Positions 33,255 through 43,839 of a stretch of 64,000 nt of DNA are shown piece by piece. Every line of letters begins with the position of its first letter. The first letter of the stretch is position 1. Origin of the DNA: Basidiobolus meristosporus CBS 931.73 (lineage: Eukaryota > Basidiobolomycota > Basidiobolomycetes > Basidiobolales > Basidiobolaceae). The position numbers were made by a program, and so were the translations under genes. The stretch is from positions 62,001-126,000 of the forward strand of contig MCFE01000051.1 of NCBI GenBank assembly GCA_002104905.1, read 5' to 3'. Under the pieces are notes generated by a model. It did no database searches and was not told the origin of the DNA. It saw only the letters and a program-made list of their open reading frames with translations.

Positions 33255-34936
33255 ACTGCACTCAGTATTAATTAAATGCAAGCATATCTGATATATTTGA
33301 TGCCATGTCAAGAACTGCTGTCAAGTAAGGGTTACTCTGATGTTATGTGGGACAATGCCATAACCTTGGCACCTGATGAATTCTTGCTGAACAAATACTC
33401 TACCATCAAACCCTGCTTGCCACTGGTTCCCATCAACTAGAATATGCTACCACTCTTGTAGTATTGGAGTAAAATCTGATGGTAGTTTCACTGATATCTG
33501 GGCCTAAATCATTGTCCAACCTGGATAGCTACCTGTATGCTAAAGCAAGAAGGAATCTGTGGGAGCAAAAGCTTTCCACCAGGGCCAATGCATTTGCTCT
33601 TCAATAATATCCTTATGCTAATGACCAAGTTGTATATCAGGCATTTCAGGCTAAATAGGTCCTTTGAGATACCTGAATATTCTGAGCAATATGGAAAGAA
33701 ATTGCACAGTATTGGCTACCTAAAGTATTTCTCATAATGTCTAATTAATTTTATATCCATATGCAGCAATGCAAATATGAAGACTTGATGAGCTTGATAT
33801 GTATTTATTCAAGTGGTCTTCAAAAGCAATTTCTATCTGGAATACATTGGAAGCATTGTAAGTCATATGCTGACATTGTAGGAATATTTATCCAGAAGCA
33901 GATCACCAATGACAACTTGACATATCCACAGCCATTCTGCAAGGAGTATATATTGGTATTTGTGACAGAATTTGAGCTGCTATATTTCAAGCATAAAGCC
34001 AAATGTGTAGGTCTCTCCAACTATTGAATCCATTCTCAACTCCATCTTCCTTTGTGTGTGCAGAATACAGGACCTAGCTTCACCATATCTGAATTTCCTA
34101 TGTAGCTGATGTGTGGCAGCATGGGAAGACAAGTCAAGTTGCAGGTACTACCATAACCCAATCCCACCAAGAATACAACCTTCAAGTCCATCATGGATGT
34201 GATGAGTTGCACATGGAGGATGTCCAGACAGAGTGGGAAATTACTGTGGACAGATGCGCACATGGAGACACCAATGCATTTGGCATTTAGAAGCTAAGCA
34301 GCCCCAATGCATAGGTAATTAATCAAGTAATGAAAAGTTTGGTTGGCCGCAAAAAGCTACTAGTTCCTAATAGGGCAACTTTACCAAAGTATGTCAGGTT
34401 TCTCCTGGGTACCAGCCAATTTCTAGACCATTCAATAAGAATTCAAACAAGCAAGAATCAGAGCATACCTATTGGGGGACTAAAATCTAGCAGGGAGTAG
34501 GAATATGTTGGCCAAGTACCAAGAAGTATTTTGTGGGTATTCAGGAGGTGTTTGTAGCAAAAGTGGTGGCAACAAAGCATATTCTTGAGATATGTAAAGC
34601 CTACCAGCAATCAAGGTATATGACAACTTTGCAAGTATAACACTGAAAAGCCATAAAGTTAGGATGATAGATGTGTATCAATTGCAGCATGTGTGTGCCT
34701 GTGTAGAGGTTAGTAAGCAGGAGACCAAATGTCTTACTTGATTCAAACCAAATATGGAGCACTTATGGTAGTAGTGGGTAAGCAAGTAAATTGAAGTGAT
34801 TCTACAATGAATTATATGAATGGCACAAGGGGAGGTAGCAAAAGGAAATACCATTTGGTGCATTGGTACAGTGGCATTAAACATTACTAGCTGTAGGCTA
34901 CCACACCGCCATTATAATGCTTATAGCAGATGCTAT

Positions 34937-37133
34937 AGTGAGTGCACCTTTGGAAATTTCAAGATTCCAACTTGAATCTATCTTGCAATTCCAGGCTCTT
35001 GGCATTTGTTTGAGACCTTATAGAGACTTTTACTCTTGCAGACCAATAGGTGGTCATCTTGGTCAACAAACCCATCAGGCTTACCCATGTACATATTTTT
35101 ATCAAGTTCATCAATTAACAATGTGGTTTTTACATCCATTTGATGAGTAAAAACTTATATTAAGCTGCAATAGCCAACATTAGCCTGATACAGTCAAACC
35201 TGGCTCCCAGCACAAAGGTTTCAGTATAGTCTGGTCATTTTGATTGAGAATATCCTATGGCTACAAGTCTTGCTTAATACCTTCCAATTGTACCATCAGC
35301 CTTGTACTTTGTCTTAATATCCAAGCTACATCCAATTGATTTTTGGATTTTTGATATTGTGACTAAGTCCCAGGTTTGATTTTCATCAGGGCCTGAAACT
35401 CCTCAGACATTGCAGATCTCAAAAACTTTATCTGGGGACTATTAATAGCTTTCTTTACAGTCTGGGGCTCATCAATATGGACTGAATAGGCATAGGCTAA
35501 GTTTGCCCCATCATTGATATAAAGATTTGGGCTATATCTGGTCCAACTGAATTGCCTGGCTTGTAATACTGGAATGACTCCTTCTGGGAAGTCCCTGGGC
35601 ATGGATACAGGATTAACCACAGTTGTATAGTCCTCTGGAGTGAAAGAATATCATTGTTTTGCCCTGATTTACTCCTGACTTTTGGTGGATCTGGGATCAG
35701 ATTTTTGTAATCAAATGATGTCATTATTTATGAAAATCTTGACTTTTATTAAACAGCACATCTCTGGACTTGATCAGCTTCTTTGCCTTGGTAGTGTAGA
35801 GTCTGTATTCATACTATGTTGCAAATGGAGCAGAATCACAGAGTTCTGCACTATAACTCTTATATTTGAAATATACAGCTGTAGCAACTAATTCCACCCA
35901 AAAATCATAGTATATTTTTTAATAATGAATCATAGGTCTTACCATATCAATTATTGACCTGTATGCGCATTCTGCTACTCAATTTTGCTGTAGGGAGTGT
36001 GGTGCTGTAGTCTCTTGCTTTGTCCCATGAATTTTGCAGAAGTGGATGAGGAGCTTTGAGGTAAATTCTCCACAATTATCTGATTTTATATTCTTGATCT
36101 TTCTTATCAGTTTCTCTCTCCACCATGACTTTAAACTCCCTGAGCTCCAACAGAGCTTCTTCCATCTATTCCATGAAGTGAATCTATGTGTATCTTGTAT
36201 AATCATTAATAAAAGTGATTAAATACTACATCCATCCAAAGGCAAATACTCAAATTGATTTATACAAATCTCCTGTGTCAAAGCATTTGTGTTTCTTCAT
36301 TTAAGTAACTTTATTGGCACCCAGATATGATGAAATAAAATTCTACCTGTATAGACTCTGATATCTGATGCTTAAAGCCCCATCTTGATCAGTGATCCTG
36401 TGTCCAGAACTGTCAAAACTGAAACTGAGTCCTTCTGCAATGGCCTTGCTTACCAATAGTAGGTTCTTGACTGTTTCTAGTACATGGTGTACTTCTTTTG
36501 AAACAAGTGTATGGCCTCCTTCACTACTTCTAAGGTTTACATGAAAAGTTCCTTCTCCAACAGCATTGAGTGTTCTATCATCACCCATGAGAGCCTTCTT
36601 AATTGGAATTTCTTGCTATTGAATAAAAAGCTCATTTTGGTGTGTAAAGTGTTGATATGCTCCACAGTCAATATACCACTTCTGAGAATCCCTGTTTCTG
36701 GTCATATTTAGTGCAGATACAGTAGAGTATCTTCTGTTGCAGTCACATTCCCATACAGGTTTTTTCTGCAGATTATAACTCTTCTTAAGGCACTAGTCTG
36801 ATGCATATCCTCTCTATTGGCAGTAGTTGCAAAACAGGTTGCTGTAGCCTTTAAAGGGTCCTGAGTACCTTGTTTACAGGTTATCATTGCTTATTAACAC
36901 ATTTTCTTTTTCCTTCTTATTGGCACATGAGTTTCTTCACTCTTCATTCAAGAACTTTCCATATATATAATTTTAGGGCAAATCTTCAGTTCTGGACTCT
37001 AGGACTTATACAAGGCCCTGAAGCACATATGTCTGACTATTCAGGATAGTAAATATTATATCTTCATCAGTAGTTAGTACACCCACAGATTCCATCTCAC
37101 CAACAACAGGTTAAATCTGTTAATTAGATGTAG
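34937..37133 (-). mobile_element. Ty1/copia fragment (gag C-terminus to RT start)
   Basis: Minus-strand copia piece related to the one at 43.5-46.7 kb. In element order it holds a degenerate zinc knuckle (CNYCQ...GYASD.C, about 36,840-36,770), a protease region (KWYIDCGAYQHF, DCG replacing DSG, about 36,690), GAG-pre-integrase sequence (36,343-36,588, NLLLVSKAIAEGLSF), integrase (35,979-36,206) and the start of RT (34,950-35,400). LTRs, most of RT and RNase H are missing. Broken frames throughout. Confidence 0.78.
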
Positions 37134-38769
37134 ACTTCATTTCTTTGCCTGGTAACATTTTTGTAGTTTAGAATTTTTGTCCAAGATACACTTTCTTAGC
37201 AGCAGAACATGACTAGTAGGTGTCTTCAAATGCCTTTCATGCATTTTGACATGAGTTGTTGTAGGAAAATTCTGCAAGTGGTAGCAGCTGGGTCCAGTTG
37301 TCTTGCTGATATTTGATATAGTACTGGAGGTGTTGTTCAAGAATCTGGTTAATTCTCTCCCTCTGACCATCTGACTAATGATGAAAAGTAGTTGAGAGCT
37401 TGACTGCACACCAAAATATTGCATGAAGTATTTCCAGAATTTTGATATGAACTGGGGTTCTCTATCAGATACAATGTTGCTTGGGATAACATGGAGCCAG
37501 AAAATGTTCTTGATTACTAGGTAAGTACTCTCCTTGGCATCAATATTCTTGGAGCCGGGAATGAAGTGAGCCATCTTTGTGAGTCTATCTGCCACTACCA
37601 GGACTGAATTAAATTGGTTAGACTCTGAGGTTGGTTATGAAGTCTATTGAAATTGACTTCCATTGCCAGTCAGGAATTGGCAAGGGTTGAAGAAGTCCAT
37701 ATGGCTGGTGTTAGGTAGATTTTGCACAATTACATGTGTCACAGGATTGAAGGTATTCCTTGACAAGGGATATCATCTTGGGCCACCAGAAGTCCCTCTT
37801 GATTGCATTTATAGTTTTGGCAGTACCAAAATGTCCTGCAGCCATTGCATCATGGCAAGAATGGATGATATCTAACTGGGTATCAAGGTGTGGGACAAGC
37901 AGTTGGTGCCGGTGATAGATGATGTCAATGACTAGATTTAGGTGCTGAAGGTTTGGGAACTTGGGCAGTGGGTGAGTGGGAGACTTGAGGCATTTCTTGA
38001 TTGTTGCCACTGTGGAGTTGGTGGCTTGGTTGATCTTGACTTTCTCAAGGACTAGAGGAGCTATAACACTGGAGGACTGAGTTGCAAGGAGCTCAAAATG
38101 TCTATTGTTGAGTATAGGGCTTTTCATTTGCCAACAGGCATCATCCCTTCTTCAAGGGAATGCTCCATCTTTCTAGACAGAGCATCAGGTTTTCCTTGTT
38201 TCACATCAGGTCTATAGGTGATGACAAAGTCAAGGCTAGACAGGATGAGGGACCATCTGGCTTGTCTCTGGTTCAATACTTTGAGGTGGTAAAGTACTCA
38301 AGGTTTGTGTGGTCACAAAAGATCTTTATCTTTTGAGCTGCACCATCAAGGTAGTGTCTCCATTGTTCAAAGGCAACAATGATTGCAAGTAGCTCCTTGT
38401 CATAGATATTATAGTTTACTTCAGCTGGAGTAAATTTTTGGGAATTGAATGCAGTAGGGTCTAGCACAATCTTATCATCATACCTGGAAAGGATGGCACC
38501 AAGGGCAAAGTCAGAAGCATCTTCTAGGTGAGCTTTGTCAAGGGAGTGGCTATCTTCAAGTAGTTGGCAATGAATCTGTGGTAGAAGTTGGCAAATCCAA
38601 AGAAGAATTGAACTTCTTTTACAGAACAGGGAGTTTGCCAGGATTGGATGGCTTCTATTTTGTTGGGGTTCATTCTTGTTCCATTTAAGCTTATAAGATA
38701 GCCTTGGAACTCAACTTCTTTCTGGTCAAACTCACATTTTTCCAGTTTGGCATAGAGGCCAGCAGTGTC
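37134..38769 (-). mobile_element. Ty3/gypsy chromovirus fragment (RT end to integrase)
   Basis: Minus-strand relative of the element at 1-3.8 kb. RT end and RNase H occupy about 38,770-38,230 (frame 38,273-38,467, [20 protein letters not shown]). Integrase has the HHCC region and WWPKMISLVK (37,711-38,127) and catalytic core ADRLTKMAHF in 37,137-37,595. It is truncated on the right at 38,769, exactly where the Tnp2-type transposon starts, and on the left by copia sequence. Confidence 0.82.
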
Positions 38770-39179
38770 CCCTATGAAAAATCATTGAGATGATTGCGTC
38801 AAAAGGCCATCACAAATATAAAGTCCTGTGACTAAGAGGTACTGATCTCACGGGGAAACTGTCCAAAGAGTGTTAAAAAATAATTGCACCCCAGATTGCA
38901 CAACAAACTTAGTCAAAATTATTCATTCCAACAATATATAAGTGGCTTTTGATTGGTTCCCTGCCAATTTGCTCACTTTTTGATCCCAGACACTCTATTG
39001 CCTCCTACGTTTGTGTGAATTGATTGGCTATTGACTCTTTTGCACACTCCTTACTTCCTGATTCTACCATTTTTCTTACTTTTCATGCATTCAAATTGAT
39101 TTATTTCTGTTGAAACTTCAGTTGTACCTCAATTGCCAATTATATTGACTTATACAAGTCTCTATACCCTACACTAACA

Positions 39180-41165
39180 TTAAGCCCAACCCCATACTCA
39201 ACAAGTAATTCCATTAAAATCCACCACTCAATAAGTATTTCTGCTGTATGCTCTGGTTCCACAACTTTGGCGGGAACCCAACAGCATTATGCCACTGTTC
39301 ATTCACTGGCTCCCACATGTCCTGGTCTTCAGCCGGCACTGCAAGGTATAGTTTCTCATCTGCCAGTCTTTGCAATAAATCCTTGCAATATTCCGTGTAT
39401 TTTCTTGAGCACTGCTCTTGTAGAAGTGCTACAACTTCTTGGTGTGCCTATTAATGTTCCAAAACTCCACTGAAGGCATTGTGATAGTCTTTCAAGCCCT
39501 TAATGTTGTTGTCTTGTCTGTCAGTGGGATCTCCACTCTGTCAGCCATGGAGGCTGTGGAGGCTGTGGTAGACAAATTGCCTTTTTCAGCAAACTCATCT
39601 ACCTTGCTGGTGTATAGCTGAACTGGCTGCACTTCCAACTCTTGTGAAAGCAGCTGTTATCTTGTTGGTAATTCTTTTTGGCTATGATGGGACTTATTCT
39701 GCTCCTGGCTTGCGGCATTAATTGGCAAGAACTGCAGTTTTTTTGCATGCCTCCATGTCTTGGGGTTGGGTGGATATTTTTCCCTTTACCTTTTCCTTTA
39801 TCACTGCCAGGTCTTTCACTGCTACTTTGTCTGAGTGCTTCTTGTAAAGAACTATGTTTTCTCCTGGATGCATTCTGCTCTGACGCATCTGTTTTGGCCT
39901 GCTTGTCCCTTGCTGGCACTCTCCTGGCAGCCTGACATTTCTTTTCCGCTTGTTTTGAGCTCTCAACTGTAGTTGTAACAGGCTCCTGTAAATGCAACTG
40001 GTTTTTATCCCTGCCAGGTCCTTCACTGCTACATAGACTGGGTGCTTCTTAAGTGGTATACGCTTTTTCCTTGATAAATGTTGTGCTGGTGCATCTGTGT
40101 TTGCCTGCTTGTCCCTAATTGGCACTCTTCCAGCTACCTGACATCTCTTTAATGCTTGTCTGGATCTTTTAGCCCTGCTTGTAACAGGCTCCTGAGGAAG
40201 CCACTGGTTTTTAGCTATGGCACCTTTGTTCTTCTGCCTTCAATAGTTTCTGCTATTCTTAAGGTACTTTCTTAGCACACCAATGCTGACCCAAAATCCG
40301 TTTGCCCATTTGAATCCAGGATAATGCTCATGGAAAAAGTCAATTGCATTCTGTTTGGCCTTGAGTTCCTGATGGTCCCATGGTATGCCAGCCTTATGGT
40401 GATGGCATGCTAGACTTCTGGCAGCCTCTTGTATATTAGCCCACTCTTCATTATTGCACTCAACAGCTTCATGGATCTTGAATGTCTTTTGATTCTTAGC
40501 CTTTGGTATAAACACCACATTGTCTCCCTCCCATGATGTGATAGGTTTTTCTGTGGCCTTTATCTTTGGGCACTGTTGTTGTGCTTCAAAGACTGTACAG
40601 TGTTCTTCTGCTGTTACACTGGGAAATGGCTCAATTCTTGGCTGTGATATTGAGCTACTGGAGTTCCTACTTTGCAGCAAAGATACTGCTTTCCCTACCT
40701 GGGATATTGATTGCTCTACAAGTATTATCCACTCATCCTGTTTCTGGACTATTTCCTGATTTCTCTGGGCCGTTGCATCCATCCTATCAGCCACTCACCT
40801 AATTGCTTCATTAATGCTTTGGTATGAGCTGACAACATACTTGCTAATATGGGTGGTGGTGATGTTATCATGGCCACTTGCTGATCTTCAACTGAGGGTA
40901 CCGCATTTGCTACATTCTGATCTGCCAGAGCATAATGGTCAGCTTGTGGCACCACAGAGGTTCTCAATTGCCTACTTGACTGAGAGCCTGAGTAGTCTGC
41001 ATTATTACCTTCAATGGGCACACTGTCCACAGGACCTTTATTGGATGTAGCCCTGCTTGTTGCACTGAATGTCAAAGCAAGCTGTTGTTCAGCTGTTCTT
41101 CTGTTGCCATCAGCAGAGGGGTTTGGTTGAGAACCAGATGACTTTGCTTTATTTTTTTGCGGCAT
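39180..41165 (-). pseudogene. ORF2 of Tnp2-type transposon (unknown accessory protein)
   Basis: Starts at 41,165 (MPQKNKAKSSGSQPNPSADGN). Frame 40,749-41,165 continues after a 1-nt shift near 40,795 into 40,240-40,794, which has a probable coiled-coil stretch (MDATAQRNQEIVQKQDEW). After a stop come two basic repeat modules about 208 bp apart (RVPIRDKQANTDAPAQHLSR and RVPARDKQAKTDASEQNASR) and a Cys/His-containing tail to about 39,180. Restored length would be roughly 650 residues. Two-gene CACTA-like transposons often pair a transposase with a DNA-binding accessory protein; that role here is inference. No known domain is recognised. Confidence 0.6.
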
Positions 41166-41387
41166 ATATATGGATGTGAGTCAAACCAAAGGGGAAATGG
41201 TGCTACATATACATGTGTATATGGTGCCACAACTCTATTTATAATGCTTACTATAGTGGGCCATCATTGCATCTTACATTCATGTAGGTGTGATGTCTCA
41301 GATACAAGACTGTCTTAAGTTCACATGAATATTGACCAAAAAGTGATATAATAGTGTTACATTGTTGAAGGTCAAACTGTTTGCCCC
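41166..41387. promoter_or_regulatory. putative bidirectional promoter of Tnp2-type transposon
   Basis: 222-bp gap between the divergent starts of ORF2 (minus) and the transposase (plus). It is conserved in position and partly in sequence in the broken copy at 31,081-31,300. Only its location supports a promoter role. Confidence 0.4.
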
Positions 41388-43405
41388 ATGGATAAGACTA
41401 CTTTAACTCAATGCCATAAGAGAAGAGAAAAAAGACCATGTGGCTATTGTGGCAAGCCTCTCAGCCATGAAGCACGCAGACAGCATAGGAAGTATTCCAA
41501 GGATCATGGCCAGTGTTTTGCCACCCAGGTCATACTTGACCAATCATTGGTCACTACTATACCAACATTATCTAGCCAGCCAGTTGATACTTCTATATTG
41601 GCACCTGGCCATCTTTGTCACCTTGCATAAACTGTGTCAGATGAGTTTGTGATGCCTTTAGGCTCACCTCAGCCTTCTGAATATGTCATGCAGAGTGATA
41701 GCTATGACAATGAAGGTACACTGATGGATTTTGAGTCTATCTCCCCTAACAACAGTACCATATATGGGCCCAGTCAAATCCCTTTATGCAATGAGATAAT
41801 ACCTGCTGAAACAAATGCCAAGGATACTTTATGGAGCCCAGTAGTCCATCTACTGGTGAGTGATGTAATGTTGTGGCTAGAGAAGTGGCATGTTTCCACT
41901 AATATCAGGAATGGGGGCTCTGAGGACTTACTGCTACTTCTTGCTAAAGTCATTCCAAAATGTAACTTACTATATACATAGTACAAGTGGACAACTGTCA
42001 TGCAGCTGGCAACATATGACCTGGAGACTTTCCTGACTCCAGCTTGTGTTAACAGTTGCAAGGCACTCACATCCAACAATGCCACCATTGCTACATGTCC
42101 AAATTGTTGGGAATCCACCAACATTGAGGTAAGATATTATTGACACTCCATATATATTCTAGTAATACCCCATCTAAAGAAGCTCATGCAGTCCAACAAA
42201 TATTGCAAGGCTATAAAGTACTGCACTCAGCATCAATCAAGCACAAACATATCCAGTATATTTGATGGCAAACATTACAACAGCTAAGAAGCAAGGGCTA
42301 CTTTGAAGGTATGTATGACCATACCTTTGCTTTAGCACTTGATGGATTCTCATTAAACAAGTACTCTGCCAGCAAATCCTGCTGGTCATGGATTCTCATC
42401 AACCTGAATCTGCCACCTATCTTATGGTATTAGAGCAAAAATCTGATGGTAGTCTCACTGGTATATGGGCCTAAATCACAGTCTAACCTGGATAGCTACC
42501 TGTATTCATTGCTGGATGCATTTTGTATGCTTTCCAGTGGGATGACAGTAAATGGCTGTTATGTAAAAGCATATATTATTATCTGCATTGAAGATACCCC
42601 AGCCATAAGCAAGATAGCTGTCTTCTCTGGGCACAATGGATGGTATTGCTGCTTAATGAGTGAGATACAGGTTACTTGCTCCATAACTCACACACATTAT
42701 TATTACCCAAACACCAACACAAAGAACATCATTTTCCCACAGAGACAACTTATGGAAGTCAGCATGCAATTGCAGCAAAATTGGCAAGCTATAAGCCATC
42801 AGCTGAAATATGGTAGTTATTGGAAACTGGAGATACTTAAGATAGAGGGTGTCTGTTCAAGCAAAAGCTTTCCACTGGGAGTAATGCATTTGCTTTTCAA
42901 CAATATCCCTATACTGATGACCAAGTTGTACATGGGGCATTTCAAGCTAAATGAGCCCTTTGAGATACCGGAGAAATTTGAAAGAATTGGCAGGATATTG
43001 TAGAGTGTCCACTACCTTATTTACTTCTCACAGGCTCCAATCAACATTCATATGCATATACAACAATACAAATGCAAAGACTGGATGAACTGGATATGTA
43101 TTTATTCAAGTGGCCTTTTGAAGCCATTCCTACTAAGAGTGCATTGGAAGCATTGGGAGTTATATGTGGACATTGTTGGAATATTTATCCTGAAGCAAAT
43201 CACCAATGCCAACTTGATGCATCTACAGCTGTTCTGCAAGGAGATTGTAATGGAATTTGAGCAGCTACACTACAAACATAATGCTGAATGTGTAGATCTC
43301 TGCCTCTACTGTATCTATTTGCTACTCCATTTTGCTTGGAGTATGAAGAATATTGTACCTTGCTTCACCTTTTGGGAGTTTCCTATGGAGCAGATGTGTG
43401 GGTAG
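41388..43405 (+). pseudogene. Tnp2/Transposase_21-type transposase, broken
   Basis: Starts at 41,388 with a zinc-finger-like N-terminus (CGYCGKPLSHEARRQHRKY, C-x2-C...H...H). A cysteine-rich segment after 41,980 reads ATCPNCWES. The Tnp2 core follows: FALALDGFSLNKYSASK (about 42,328-42,378), LVYGPKSQSNLDSYLY (42,458), then DTPAISKIAVFSGHNGW with a Cys-rich patch and THYYYP (42,593-42,705). This matches Transposase_21 spacing (LDGF, LPP, GPK-p-dLDSFLyPL, DIPA-sKl-GfkGHnG). The post-core block at 43,052-43,405 (YLLLHFAW, FWEFPMEQMCG) resembles the DUF4218-like segment of such transposases. At least five frame changes or stops. Cut-and-paste transposition is the family role. Confidence 0.8.
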
Positions 43406-43494
43406 ATAGGAAGACAAGTCAAGTTGCAGGTACTACCATATCCTAGTCTCATCAAGAATATTACTTTCAAGTCTGTGATTGATGTGATGAGTAT

Positions 43495-43839
43495 TGTAAG
43501 AGTCTTGGAGATATTGGAAGTGATTGTGAGGACAAGTAGATTATGTGGTTTTCACTTAATGATTTATTGAATGTAAAAGTAGTATTTATTCTTTTACATG
43601 GTCTTGACATAACAAGCATGTAGAATAGATTAAGGAAGGTCCCAAGAACATGTGTGCAAAGTTTGGGTTTACTTGGACAACTTTGAGAATTTTCATGTTC
43701 TAGGTACCTGGTATTTTGGTGAAAATATTCTAAGTAAATCCCAACAAGGAATTTGGTCAGTATTCTCTAGGATTTGAAGGTAATGATCTAAGTGACTAAG
43801 TTAGGTGAATATTCAGGTGGAATTACCAATTTTCCAACA
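43495..43839 (-). repeat. 3' LTR of copia element
   Basis: 345 bp, in element sense TGTTGGAAAATTGG...CTCTTACA. It is preceded by a purine-rich GAGTTGGAG polypurine tract. Bounded on the left by transposon sequence (GATGTGATGAGTAT). No second copy in the window, so borders rest on the TG...CA ends and the break in transposon homology. Confidence 0.7.

Larger units (their letters stand above)
30659..34936 (+). mobile_element. Tnp2-type DNA transposon, broken copy with nested MITE and solo LTR
   Basis: Follows the best copy (38.8-43.5 kb): ORF2 N-terminus on the minus strand (30,660-31,080), the divergent promoter gap, then ORF1 on the plus strand. ORF1 is interrupted by a MITE (31,701-32,436) and a solo LTR (32,885-33,254). 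About 340 bp of the Tnp2 core is deleted near 33,538. The 3' section runs to about 34,936, where copia sequence starts. The plus strand is given for the transposase ORF. All frames are broken. Confidence 0.8.
38770..43494 (+). mobile_element. Tnp2-type (Transposase_21) DNA transposon, most complete copy, left part
   Basis: About 4.7 kb with two divergent genes: ORF2 on the minus strand (about 39,180-41,165) and the Tnp2 transposase on the plus strand (41,388-43,405), separated by a 222-bp gap. The left end can be placed at about 38,770 because it interrupts a known chromovirus sequence there; it reads CCCTATGA. On the right a copia element (43,495-46,726) replaces about 310 bp of the transposon, which resumes at 46,727 and runs to about 47,270. 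Both genes carry stops and shifts. Confidence 0.82.

Noticed and set aside
40785-40800. GGTGAGT on the minus strand in transposon ORF2 as an intron donor
   Set aside because: The other copies read GGTGCAGTGGC at this point, so a 1-nt deletion explains the frame change without an intron.
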